Source: Endothia cerciana (taxonomy: Eukaryota > Ascomycota > Sordariomycetes > Diaporthales > Cryphonectriaceae). Taken from it: a stretch of 64,000 nucleotides of DNA. Below the pieces are notes generated by a model. That model worked only from the letters and a program-made list of their open reading frames with translations, was not told the origin of the DNA and made no database searches. Within the stretch, counting starts at the first letter, position 1; each line of letters begins with the position of its first letter. Where the stretch lies: NCBI GenBank assembly GCA_026119935.1, contig JALRMH010000014.1, positions 310,001 through 374,000 of the forward strand. The letters run 5' to 3'. Below are positions 54,124 through 64,000 of this stretch, piece by piece. Made by a program: the position numbers and the translations under genes.

Positions 54124-56496
54124 ATGTCGAGACACACAATACACGATAACGCCACTTCTAATGTGCTGGCGTGGAGCGCCACTGCCGCTAACGTTGAGTC
54201 CGCTCTGGAGGAGGAGGCCGGTGCGGACGCCGATGAACCACCTGATTTGCGGACCGCCAATCACGGAATGTCTCCGGACTTCAGGAGGAAACCATCGGCT
54301 ACGAGGCCGAAGGAGAACCACGCATCCTTGTTGACTCGGGCGCTCCAGAGCGCGTCTGAGGGCGAGGCGACCGAGAGCACGCATGCTCAGAGCACTAGCA
54401 GCTGGCGAGGGCGGCGGAGATCTATCACCAGTGATGTTTCCATGGCATCAACTGCGGATCTCACGAGCGACACTGGCGTGAGCACTCCGGCGAGGACAAA
54501 CAGCCCTAGCCCGCGTCTTAGAAACGTCGGGTTCGCTTCTCTGTCCTTCGACAAGCAGTCTGGCGTCCCCGTTCAGATTGTGGGCTCTGTACCCAAGAGA
54601 ACCATCCCCGCATATCCCTTGACCAAGGGCCAGATCTCGCCTAAGCCGACTACCACGGAGGCTCCCAAGAATCCTGCCATCCAGACCATCGAGAAGAAGC
54701 GATGCATTTCGTTTGCTTGCACGGCAAAGCCCAAAGATGATGCGGCGAAGGCCCCGGCCCCGACCTCGTCCCCGTCCCCGTCCCCGTCCCCGACCCCGGC
54801 TCCGGCTCTGGCTCCGGCTCCGGCTCCGGCTCCGGCTCTGGCTCCGGCTGTAGCTTCAGCAGCGCCTGCGGTTACGCAGCCGGCTCAGCCGAGAAAGCCG
54901 TGCATCAAGTTTGCTTGCACAGTCAAGCCTCCTCGGCCAGCGCAGCAGACTCCCCCGCCGAGAGAAGGGCTCGCGATTTCGAAGACTGCTGAGGATAGCG
55001 GGTCCGTCTCGACTGTGGTCAGCACCCCGTCTACTATTCGCAAGGCACGATCGCCTACCACTCGTCGAGCACGGGCTTTGACTCCTAGGAGGTTTCTGCC
55101 GAGCCCGGCTCCCCTCCCCAAGAAGAAGTACATCACCGCGAGCTCTGATAAGCTGCAGGGCGAGGTGTGCCACTTTCATGAGTTCGCCAGCGATCACCCG
55201 CAGCAGGAGGACTGGATCCGCGAGGAGACAACCGTGCGGAAGGTGAAGCTTACCATCGATGACCTGCTGAAGAAGGAGAACGACATCCGACGTATCGGCA
55301 AGGAGGCAGAGGAGGAAGCCGAGCTGGAGGAAGAGGAGGCTGAAGATGAGGACGACGCTGAGGGCGCTGACGAGGAAGACGACGGGGACATTGTGGATGA
55401 CGAGGACGAGGATGATATTGAACAAGATCTTGACGATGATCAGTCAGGGTACGGGTCTGATGACGACTTTTCGGAAGGCTACAATACCGACGAAGACTTG
55501 GGCTTTGCCGACTCGGATGATGAGGAAGATGACGGGCTCCTATTGTGGACCTTGACTGCGGCCCGGCCAGCCGAGGGGAATGTCTTCGACGCCACGCCAG
55601 TATTCCGACCTGCGTCTCTCGGCGTGCTCTCGGACTCGTCCACCTACTCCAGGAAAGTCATCCGGACCAAGCATTATCGACAACGGTCTATCCCCCGCCC
55701 TATGACGCCGGAGTTGCCTGACAGCACCGACTTCGTCTGTGGTACGATGGATGAAGACCGACCTCTCGAGGAGGCTTTCATGACCCGACTTGCCGCCCGC
55801 AAGCAGGAGAAGCTCCGCGTCATCCCCCAGGATATCGATCCCAGCTTTCCAACCTCGGAGCCAGAAGACGAAGAGGATGAGGACTCCCACCACGACCGCG
55901 ACAGCGGTGAGCCGCTGTGGCTTCATGGTGAGCTTGAGGAGCTCCACGACGAGCGACCGGACAGGCGCCGGAGGAAGAGTCTCTCCCCCAAGAGACTGCG
56001 GTCCCCGCCTCCAGCCAAGCGGTACCACTCACCACCTCCCAAGGCACGCGGTCGTTCGCCTCGCCGCCCTTTCGACCGCTCCTCTCCAAAGCGCGTTAAG
56101 TCGCCCGCACCTGTCCAGCACCCCAAGTCCCCGGCCGTGTCACCGACACAGGCCGACAACGCCCTCGGCTTCAAGGCTCTGGCTGCCCGGCCCGGCCCGA
56201 CGCACACCAAGTCGCTGCCTCGTGCCGCCTACTTCCCCGCCCATATCAAGAACGGCAAGCGGGCCAAGGCGAACCCGGCACCCAAGGACACCGGCCACAA
56301 GCGAGGTGCCATTGACATCGTCAAGGGCCTCGAGCAGAAGCGCCAGCGGCGCAAGGAGAAGTTCTACCAGAAGTACTGTCACCGTGCGCGCAAGGGGCAG
56401 ATCCCCGAGAAGAAGGCCAAAGCCGGCGAGGGAGCCGAGAGGATGCGGGAGCTGGCCGGGAAGATTGGCCAGGGCAACTATGTGATTTCTATCTAA
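54124..56496 (+). CDS. DUF2457-family fungal protein
   Basis: A single exon of 790 residues. It matches the Pezizomycotina family DUF2457. A disordered Ser/Thr-rich N-terminus is followed by two copies of a short Cys motif (KKRCISFACTAKP about residue 197 and RKPCIKFACTVKPP about 259), separated by a Pro/Ala repeat tract. The conserved core follows: TPRRFLPSPAPLPKKKYITA, LQGEVCHFHEFASDHPQQED, then TTVRKVKLTIDDLLKKENDI. A long Glu/Asp-rich stretch spans about residues 395-480. The C-terminus has Ser/Pro/Arg repeats and a basic helical end (GAIDIVKGLEQKRQRRKEKF, then KKAKAGEGAERMRELAGKIG). Several bipartite basic clusters suggest a nuclear location. No enzyme motif is present and the molecular function is unknown. 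Confidence 0.9.
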   Translation: MSRHTIHDNATSNVLAWSATAANVESALEEEAGADADEPPDLRTANHGMSPDFRRKPSATRPKENHASLLTRALQSASEGEATESTHAQSTSSWRGRRRSITSDVSMASTADLTSDTGVSTPARTNSPSPRLRNVGFASLSFDKQSGVPVQIVGSVPKRTIPAYPLTKGQISPKPTTTEAPKNPAIQTIEKKRCISFACTAKPKDDAAKAPAPTSSPSPSPSPTPAPALAPAPAPAPALAPAVASAAPAVTQPAQPRKPCIKFACTVKPPRPAQQTPPPREGLAISKTAEDSGSVSTVVSTPSTIRKARSPTTRRARALTPRRFLPSPAPLPKKKYITASSDKLQGEVCHFHEFASDHPQQEDWIREETTVRKVKLTIDDLLKKENDIRRIGKEAEEEAELEEEEAEDEDDAEGADEEDDGDIVDDEDEDDIEQDLDDDQSGYGSDDDFSEGYNTDEDLGFADSDDEEDDGLLLWTLTAARPAEGNVFDATPVFRPASLGVLSDSSTYSRKVIRTKHYRQRSIPRPMTPELPDSTDFVCGTMDEDRPLEEAFMTRLAARKQEKLRVIPQDIDPSFPTSEPEDEEDEDSHHDRDSGEPLWLHGELEELHDERPDRRRRKSLSPKRLRSPPPAKRYHSPPPKARGRSPRRPFDRSSPKRVKSPAPVQHPKSPAVSPTQADNALGFKALAARPGPTHTKSLPRAAYFPAHIKNGKRAKANPAPKDTGHKRGAIDIVKGLEQKRQRRKEKFYQKYCHRARKGQIPEKKAKAGEGAERMRELAGKIGQGNYVISI

Positions 56497-56790
56497 GGCG
56501 TCAGAACGGGGACCGACAGCATACTGTTTCGAGCCTTAGCATCATACCCAGGCGCACCGGTTGGGGCTGCGGCCTTTTTTGATTTTTCTCAAGGGATGGG
56601 CGGGGTCAATAATGACCGGTCATGAACAAGCCTTGCAGAGGGAGACTGTTTCTTGTCTTCGATTGTATCTAGCCTTCGTATTCTTTTTTTTTCCTCTGTG
56701 GAGCTCTGGGGATATGATATCCGATACCCAATCCAGCATTTGCTTGACATGGCTTGAGGGACGACTACGTTCTTTTCTTTTCTTTTCTTT

Positions 56791-56821
<31 letters not shown>

Positions 56822-57635
56822 GTACATACACACTTGGCCTCGGTAAGCAGGCTCTGTATGACAAGGACACTATTGCCTTCACTCTCAGGATACAGTGCAC
56901 TACTGTGATGCCGACCATTGTATCGCGTGGTGTTTGGGACTGACGCATGCATCTCGAGAACAGGCTCAGCAATTGTTTCACGATTCCTCGTAGCGATTGA
57001 TATCGGGCCGACGGTCCCCAGGCACGTCATTACGGATGAGTATCTTGTATGTCTGCTCATGTCGAGGTTGTGTGACGAGACGGACTGTACGGAGATCGGT
57101 GTCTCTCGTCCTTATGCCGTTTGCTAAGCCGCTTCAGCAAGCCCAGGTTGCCGCAAACGCGCTGAGGCACTAATACCGACGAGATGAGCTGAGTATCCCA
57201 CTCGTCACGACCTCAGTGACTCACCTATCGTGCACTTAAGTCCATAACACGTTGGACTCGCTCAATGAGTCAATTTATGGTCTGTCACTGTCTGATCTTG
57301 GGATTGACTTGGGGTGGGTACTTACGGGGTCGAGATCTCGTCCGCTGGCGAGGGCCTGGGGCGATGTGGTCTGACTTAGTAAGCGGTCTGCGGCCAATCA
57401 GGTGATGATCCGGCGAGGGACGGACTAATAGTTCTAGGTCCGCTTCCATTCCTGCCAGCTTGCCGTCATCTTCCAGAAGCAAAGACACCTGCCTTAGAAA
57501 CCGCCCGACGAAGCGCCACAACCCCCCCCCGTCTTCCAAGGACCTCCACCCAAGGACCTTTCCTCACCGAGTGTGCATTCTCCTGTCCCTCAAGCCCATC
57601 GAGCCTTTCCGCAACAAGACAACACATCAGCCAAG
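56497..57635. other. Intergenic region between the DUF2457 gene and sar1
   Basis: About 1.1 kb. A CTTTT repeat runs into a long T tract at 56794-56821 in the DUF2457 3' flank. The sar1 promoter and leader lie at the right end. No gene is supported; lysine-repeat ORFs on minus are artefacts of the T tract. Confidence 0.6.
56794..56821. repeat. 28-nt T homopolymer
   Basis: An uninterrupted T run preceded by CTTTT repeats, about 300 nt after the DUF2457 stop. Confidence 0.85.
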
Positions 57636-58672
57636 ATGTGGATCATCAACTGGTGTATGTGATCACGAGCCAGCGCGCAGACGGAGACAGTGGTGGACCG
57701 GCCGGCAGAAGACAAGAGACAAGGATGCTGACCTGACTTTTTTCTACTGTCGCGATATAGTCTACGATGTCCTCTCCTCCCTCGGCCTGCTGAACAAGCA
57801 CGCCAAGCTGCTGTTCCTCGGTCTCGACAACGCGGGCAAGACGACGCTGCTGCACATGTTGAAGGTGCGTGACCGACAATGCCCCGAGCCCACGAGCAAA
57901 GCGCCCCCCCCCCCCCCTTCCCCTCCCCTCTCCCCTCTCCTCTCCCTGGCGAATGTCCGGTCGATGGACGTCTGGAAGGCGACCGAGCCGAAATAAGCAG
58001 GAGCTGACTGGCCTTTCTTTGTCTCCAGAACGACCGTGTCGCCATCCTTCAGCCCACCCTCCACCCTAGTGAGTAGCCGGACCCTCGGGCGATACATACG
58101 ACCACCCGGAGAGGGGCAGCCATACTGACTTGGGTTACAGCCTCCGAGGAATTAGCGATTGGCAATGTGCGGTTTACAACCTTCGACTTGGGCGGTCACC
58201 AGCAAGGTACGAGACCAGCGAGCAGCTCCCTTCCCTCGCTGCGTCGTGACGACGCGGGAGAACAACATCTACAGTTATCCGCTACATCAGTACAGGACCA
58301 AAGAAGTCGAGGCTAACAATTGGTCAAACAGCCCGCCGCCTGTGGAGAGACTACTTCCCCGAGGTGAACGGGATCGTGTTCCTGGTGGACGCCAAGGACC
58401 ACGAGCGCTTCCCCGAGGCCAAGGCCGAGCTGGACGCCCTGCTCCAGATGGAGGAGCTGGCCAAGGTGCCCTTCGTGATCCTGGGCAACAAGATCGACCA
58501 CCCCGACGCCGTCTCTGAGGACGAGCTCCGCCATCAGCTCGGGATGTACCAGACCACGGGCAAGGGCAAGGTCCCTCTCGAGGGCATCAGGCCCGTCGAG
58601 GTGTTCATGTGCTCCGTCGTCATGAGGCAGGGCTACGGTGAGGGCATCCGGTGGCTGAGTCAGTACGTCTAG
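57636..58672 (+). CDS. sar1: Sar1, small GTPase of COPII vesicles
   Basis: Sar1 starts COPII coat assembly at ER exit sites. Five exons: 57636..57654, 57761..57864, 58029..58068, 58141..58206 and 58332..58672, giving exactly 189 residues as in other fungi. The first exon holds six codons plus one base and yields MWIINWFYDVLSSLGLLNKH after joining. The N-terminal amphipathic helix is therefore present. GTP-binding motifs are GLDNAGKTT (P-loop, Lys33), PTLHPTSEELAIG (switch 1), FDLGGHQQARRLW (switch 2) and ILGNKIDHPDA. The Sar1-specific C-terminus VFMCSVVMRQGYGEGIRWLS ends in QYV. Joins are phase-consistent throughout. Intron 2 contains a C run and CCCCTCTCC repeats. Confidence 0.97.
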
Positions 58673-59410
58673 GGCCGTACCCTGCGGTCAGGATCGCTAC
58701 GGGGGGAGACGGGGGAGGCGGGAGAGGCCAGCCCTTGATCACGGAGGCCTGTTGCGAGTCTGGACAAATACTGCGCCGCGGCAGGACCCACGACCACGGC
58801 TCAGTAGAAGAGGCATGCTCGAGACGTCTCGTTTGTTTGGACACCACGGTGGCGGTAGAATGATTTATGCATGGCGAGAACGGAAGAGAGGACCCACGCA
58901 GAAAGTCATGATGAACCCCATACATCTCATTATTTTATGTGTCGGCGATAGGAAGAATCATGGCCGCCTGGCGTTCATGCTTTTTAATCGGAATCGTTTG
59001 CTCTAGACACTCAGCAGGACCCTCCCCCTTTCAGATCAGCGTGTTGCCGACCCGATGTTGGGAAGACAAATACTACATAGCAGAGCGCGGCAGAGCACAG
59101 CGCAGTCTAGATGCCCCAGCTCAGCTCTGGACAGGGGCCAGATTACAGTGGCCACGGCCCAGGGCCCCCCCCCCCCAACGCCCCAACGAAACATGCCTGC
59201 AGCCGACGTCATCTGTCTCTGCCACTTATCCCGCCTCAGTTGACAACAGAGAAGCACGCATGTGACCACCTGTCGAACGGACGATAGCTGGATGGTCATT
59301 GCGGTGGGTGTACCGCCAGACCCGACAACCAGACTCTCGTTCGACGAGCTCGCGATAGATCTCCCGCTTCCATCTTGTTCTCTTTCCTTTGTTCTCTGTC
59401 GCTAGAGAAG

Positions 59411-59417
59411 CAGCAAC

Positions 59418-59458
<41 letters not shown>
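59411..59458. repeat. CAA trinucleotide array
   Basis: About 14 copies of CAA upstream of the patatin lipase start. Confidence 0.9.
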
Positions 59459-59584
59459 GCGTCTTAAGACTCTACAGCATTCCTTCAGTCTCAGCGCACG
59501 AGCTCTCTCGTCCTCGGCTCCCCTACTTTTAGAGATGATACCCTGACTCCCGCACAGCACATAGGTCGTGCAGGCAACATTCAT

Positions 59585-59621
59585 CACCTTCATCATCATC
59601 ATCATCATCATCAGCAGCAGC

Positions 59622-59664
<43 letters not shown>
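59585..59664. repeat. CAT and CAG trinucleotide arrays directly before an ATG
   Basis: Seven or more CAT units run into about 20 CAG units with one CGG interruption, ending 2 nt before the lipase ATG. In the lipase frame the CAG part reads as a serine (AGC) run open upstream without an ATG. Confidence 0.9.
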
Positions 59665-59666
<2 letters not shown>

Positions 59667-59667
<1 letters not shown>

Positions 59668-62355
59668 TGACGGCCGACGAGACGGAGGACCGGTGGCCAC
59701 CCGTGGTCGTACCGGACAGGAACTACGGCTTCCCCCGCGCCGCCTTCGACCCCTCCCTCCTGCCCGGCGGCGACGTCGACTTCCTCTCCAAGGAGGACCT
59801 CGAGGCCTTCATCTCCGCGCTGTCGGCCCCCGATCCGGCGCAGAATCACGACGATGGCTCGACGCCCCGGGCGGGCAGCCCCGGGCGGACTTCCTTCGAT
59901 ATAACACGGCGGCAGTCGAGCGTGTTCGCGGACAAGCCGCCGAGACCGGAGAGGGGGGATGACGCCCAGCAGGTCGCCGCGCACGCCGCGGCGGCCGCCG
60001 CTGATGTCTCCACGAACGGCGCGAACGGCGCGAACGGCAGCTTTGGTGGTGGTGGCGCGCAGCCGCAGCACCAGAGGGACAGCCTCTTCATCACGGCACA
60101 GAACGACTGGGCGCCCGTGCACCAGAGGATCGTCCGGCCCGGGGGAGGAGGAGGAGGAGGAGGAGGAGGAGGAGGAGGAAACAAGGGCGGCGGCAAGGGC
60201 GGCAGGAGGCGGCACAAGAGGCCGAGGGCGGCCCACCCCGGGCGCAGGACCAAGGACGAGACGCGCGAGGGCTACCTGTACGGCCTGCTCAAGTACCCGT
60301 TCCTGCTGTTCGTGGGCTGCTGGCTCCTGGGCCTGTCGGCGGCCTACGTCCTGACACGGTACTACATCTGGTTCTACGAGTACTTCATCAGCTGGCGCGG
60401 GCGGCGGGAGCAGCTGCGGCGGAACATGCGCGCGACTGGCAACTACAAGGACTGGCGCGCGGCGGCGAGGGAGCTGGACGAGTTCCTGGGGAACACGGCG
60501 TGGAAGGAGACGAACGAGTTTGCGTATTATGATTGGAAGACTGTCAAGAGGGTGTGGGATTCCATGAAGAAGAGTCGGGAGAGGGCGGAAGCCATCGAAA
60601 GGAGGCTTAACGACGGGGAGAGTGTTGAGACGGAGGAGCGGCAGGAAGGGGAGAAGGCAGTGGAGGCGCTGCGGGCGCTGCTCGCAGCGTGTGTGAAGAA
60701 CAACTTCGTGGGGGTCGAGAATCCGAGACTTTATTCGCAGACCTATTATGGGACCAAGAACCTGGTGCAGAACCACGTTGACGAAGGTACGTTTCGCGGC
60801 GGGCCTCCCGGGAACCTGGCGTGATGCTGACCCGCGAGCAGTCGAGAAGAGCCTCAAGTTCGTCCTCGAGACGAAACAGATGCGGCTCGACGAAAAGCGC
60901 GAGCTCTTCAAGAGTCTCCATGCCAACTACGGTCGAACAGCCCTGTGCCTCTCCGGCGGTGCAACATTTGCCTACTACCATTTCGGCGTGGTAAAGGCTC
61001 TCCTCGAAGAGGACCTCCTCCCAGACGTGATTACCGGCACCAGCGGCGGCGCCCTCGTCGCAGGCCTCGTCGCGACGCGCACAAACGACGAGCTAAAACA
61101 GCTCATCGTGCCCGCCTTGGCCCACAGGATCACTGCTTGCTCTGACCCCTTCTTCACCTGTCTCCGCCGGTGGTACAGCACCGGCGCGCGCTTCGACAGC
61201 GTGGACTGGGCCAAGAAGTGCTCCTGGTTCACCCGCGGGTCCATGACCTTCCGCGAGGCCTACGAGCGCACGGGGCGGATCCTCAACGTGTCCTGCGTCC
61301 CGGCCGACCCGCACAGCCCGACCATGCTGTGCAACTACCTCACCAGCCCGGACTGCGTGGTGTGGTCGGCCGTGCTGGCGTCCGCGGCCGTCCCGGGGAT
61401 CCTGAACCCCGTCGTGCTGATGATGAAGCAGCGCGACGGGACGCTGGTGCCCTACTCGTTCGGGCACAAGTGGAAGGACGGCAGCCTGAGGACGGACATC
61501 CCGCTCAAGGCCCTGAACCTGCACTTCAACGTCAACTTCACCATCGTGTCGCAGGTCAACCCGCACATCAACCTCTTCTTCTTCTCCTCGCGCGGCTCCG
61601 TCGGCCAGCCGGTCACGCACCGCAAGGGCCGCGGGTGGCGCGGCGGGTTCCTGGGGACGGCGGCCGAGCAGTACATCAAGCTCGACCTGACCAAGTGGCT
61701 CAAGATCCTCCGGCAGCTGGAGCTGCTCCCGCGGTTCGTGGGCCAGGACTGGAGCCAGATCTGGCTGCAGCAGGGGTTCGGCGGGACCATCACCATCTGG
61801 CCGCGGAGCATCCCCATGGACTTTGTCCACATCCTCACCGACCCCACGCCGCCGCGGCTGGCGCGCATGATCCACGAGGGCCAGCAGTCGGCGTTCCCCA
61901 CGGTCAAGTTCGTCGCGAACCGCCTCAAGATCGAGAGGATCGTCGAGCGCGGGCGGCGGGAGACGAGGGGGCTCGACCTCGCCGCCGGGCGGGCGAGCAT
62001 AGAGAGCATCATCAGCGAGGAGGACCTGCGGAGCCTGCTCAGGGGGTCCGGCAGGGCCGGGGCGCGGGCCCACAAGGACGGGCTCGTGGCGAGCAGCACC
62101 ACGGGCACCGAGGACGAGACGACCGCCGACGAGGCCGAGCCCGGGGGCTACGGGATCGACGACGAGTGTGCGGTCGTCGAGGGGGATGACGAGTTTGCCG
62201 GGCCTGGGGACACGGTGCTGGAGAGCATCGAGGGCGATGACGACGGTCAGGAGGATGAGGAGGAGGAGGAGGAGGAGGAGGAGGGGGGGGGAAGGGATGG
62301 TGACGAGCGTGACCCGCTGTTGGAGATGCGGCTGGAGGACGAGAAGGAAAAGTGA
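59667..62355 (+). CDS. Patatin-domain lipase / lysophospholipase
   Basis: A member of the fungal patatin-like lipases related to Tgl3/4/5 triacylglycerol lipases. Exon 1 is 59667..60786 and exon 2 is 60842..62355, with a 55-nt intron; the product is 877 residues. Residues 1-200 are disordered with a run of 13 Gly near 159-171. A hydrophobic segment lies at about 208-232 (FLLFVGCWLLGLSAAYVLTR). A charged helical stretch precedes the patatin domain. The oxyanion loop is LCLSGGATFAYYHFGVVKAL, the nucleophile Ser441 lies in GTSGG, and the catalytic Asp586 in KWKDGSLRTDIP, so the Ser-Asp dyad is intact. The tail after about residue 760 is Gly/Glu/Asp-rich with a poly-Glu run. It probably acts at lipid droplets or the ER membrane; whether triacylglycerol or phospholipid is the substrate cannot be read from sequence. 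Confidence 0.94.
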
Positions 62356-64000
62356 TGCCAGGCATTTGTTCCCAGAGGCCCAAAGAAAATGTTTTGTTCA
62401 CAGCCCTCGGCCGCGTGGGAGTTTTTTTCTTTTTCCTTTTTTCCGTTCCTTCCTTTTTGTACCACCCCCCATTGCGTGGAGTCCGGATGGGAGCTGATGG
62501 GCGTGTTGTTTGCTTGTTTGTTTGTTTGTTTGTTTGTTTGCAATCAAGACTATAGGTATCTACAGATAGCATTCATCGCGGTCTTAGAAAGAAGGGGGAC
62601 AAAGAATCCCAGGTATATCCGTTCCTTTTGTTTACAATCCTTCTCCTGTGTGATCATCCACCCCTCCACGCGCGAGAGAGACATCATACGACACGCCGCG
62701 ACACCTCGGGCCTCTCGATGCTACGCGCTCGCGCGGCTGCTGTTCGCGGCGCGGCCTGGCCGTCCCCGACGGCAGGAGCAGGTTTTGACATCAAGGGGGG
62801 GGGGGGCATCATGTACAATGATTACGGTATGTTTTCCTAATGTTTCATGCCCCACGGGGGGGTCCCCCATCTGTGGCTCGCCCCAGTAAGCCTCACATGA
62901 TACCATACTGACTGACCTACCTGGGGGGGGGGGGGACCTACGAGAACCCGGCCGAAGAGAGAGACCTCCCCCATCCGGAACACCTCCCGAAACGAGGCGA
63001 GGGGCAGGACGTCATGCCGGGGGAAGAAAAGAAGAAGAAAAAAAAAAAAAAAAGGGCAACGATGGGTAAGGGGAGGGGGAGAGGATGAGGGAGAGGTCAC
63101 ACCACGGGCCGAGTCTGGGACCCGCAGCGATAAGCCTCCGTGGGAGCCGTTAGGGTATTCGAGATTGCCCGCATAATCGCGACAGTGACGTCGAGAAGAG
63201 GGTTTGGTAGCCAGAGAGAAGCACCCACGTCACTGGGCGGTCTGGTGGGACGACAAGAAAATAAGGGTCCTGCGGCGTCGAGCCCCACGTGCCTGTCACG
63301 ATGAACTAGTGCTATGGGTTGACAACAGAGAACGGAGTGTGTTTCGTTTCATGCAGGCACTCGGCTCTAGCACGGGGAGGATCACCCATCCCAAAAAGCT
63401 TGGCCGACGGGCAGGTTGCTGGCCTGAAACAAGGATCCCTTTGACGCCGGGGTTCCGGGTTGGTTCTGGGAGCCGGTCGCAGTATGTTAAGCCTGTTGGA
63501 GCAACGCTGCCCCCGGTCTGCTGTGTCAAAGCCATAATTATGGATGATCGACGTCAGCAGTGAAGTTGAAGCAGGTTTTCAGGCCCCCAAGGAGCGGTCA
63601 TAGCGACGTGGCAGGGGCAGAGGAGGTGATGCCAGTGGCAAGGCTGGCGGATCTGGAGCCTCGTCCCCGGCTGCCGGTCTGTCCTGACTGCATGATGTGC
63701 CACGAAGACACCAAAACCTAAAGATCCGACAGCCCCTCACCAGGTCAAGATCCGGGGTTGCTCTGCCCGAGAAATCCCCGTGTCAGGTTGGCTGGCGCTG
63801 GACCCCATTAGGTACGCGACTCGCTGTCTCGGGCCCAGCTCGCTTGTATCTTCACCGGCTGGTAGAAACTCTGCAGCCTTGCTGAACGGTGACCATCTCA
63901 CACGACATCGAAACTGGGAACCGTGAACCTAGACTAACCACTCGGCGCACAGAATGCTGCCACGAGGGCCGCGCGAGAGGGGGTTACAGTGAGATATGCT
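62356..64000. other. Right-end region without a supported gene
   Basis: About 1.6 kb following the lipase. It holds a TTTG repeat at about 62506-62541 and homopolymer runs (G near 62796-62807 and 62924-62934, A near 63038-63053). Open frames here are short and show no conserved character. Confidence 0.5.
62506..62541. repeat. TTTG tetranucleotide repeat
   Basis: About eight copies of TTTG (one TTGC variant) in the 3' flank of the patatin lipase. Confidence 0.85.

Larger units (their letters stand above)
58673..59666. promoter_or_regulatory. Intergenic region and leader of the patatin lipase
   Basis: About 1.0 kb. The right third carries a CAA array at about 59411-59458 and a CAT then CAG array from about 59585 to the ATG. 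Both probably lie in the 5' UTR of the lipase. No gene is supported. Confidence 0.55.

Noticed and set aside
59529..60926. 465-codon open frame on minus across the patatin lipase
   Set aside because: It is antisense to the lipase exon and its composition (poly-Ala, poly-Asp) follows from the CAG/CAT and GGA repeats.
61093..62189. Long open frames on both strands over the patatin domain
   Set aside because: They are frame shadows in very GC-rich coding DNA, with Arg/Pro/Ala/Gly-dominated translations and no family motifs.

Overview
The window is nuclear DNA from a filamentous ascomycete. It is GC-rich. Nearly all introns are short (about 55-190 nt) with GT-AG ends. The genes are orthologues of Pezizomycotina proteins: Mdm34, Syf2, Hos4, Rse1, Mss51, Thi6, Sar1, a DUF2457 protein and a Pth11/rhodopsin-like 7TM protein. 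A dispersed single 5S rRNA gene with an upstream TATA box fits Sordariomycetes of the Neurospora type. I cannot name the genus.

Layout, left to right. 0-9 kb: the 5' part of mdm34 (minus, cut by the left edge), a 2.9 kb repeat-rich intergenic stretch, inositol-pentakisphosphate 2-kinase (plus), syf2 (minus) and an unrecognised, probably mitochondrial ORF (plus). 9-19 kb: a 5S rRNA gene (minus), the large hos4 ankyrin gene (minus) and flanking non-coding DNA. 19.6-23.5 kb: alkB homologue 6 (plus), tail to tail with polyprenol reductase dfg10 (minus, 26 nt between stop codons), then an IAH1-type GDSL esterase (plus). 25-31 kb: an unrecognised 647-residue protein (plus), an isochorismatase-family hydrolase (minus) and bifunctional thi6 (minus, five exons). 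32.4-34.2 kb: a four-exon gene joining a fungal STAND-type N-terminal helical domain to two tandem ubiquitin-like domains. 34.9-44.5 kb: mss51 (minus) and rse1 (plus) share a short divergent promoter; then a LysM protein with RING-like cysteines (minus) and a 7TM rhodopsin-domain protein (plus). 45-49 kb: a His-rich zinc-binding-like protein (minus) and ATP synthase delta subunit (minus, with two GC-AG introns). 49-54 kb: a 5.3 kb stretch with no gene I can support. 54-62.4 kb: a DUF2457 protein, sar1 and a patatin-domain lipase, all on plus. 62.4-64 kb: non-coding as far as I can see.

There is no cluster acting as one pathway. Most genes are housekeeping: mitochondrial biogenesis (mdm34, mss51, atp16), splicing (syf2, rse1), the secretory pathway and lipids (sar1, dfg10, patatin lipase), thiamine (thi6), chromatin (hos4) and inositol phosphates. 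The accessory-looking genes are the STAND-N/ubiquitin-like gene at 32.4 kb and the 7TM gene at 43.1 kb.

Exon joins were derived by hand from splice signals, reading phase and expected family motifs. They are firm where a conserved protein continues across the join and flagged where they are not.
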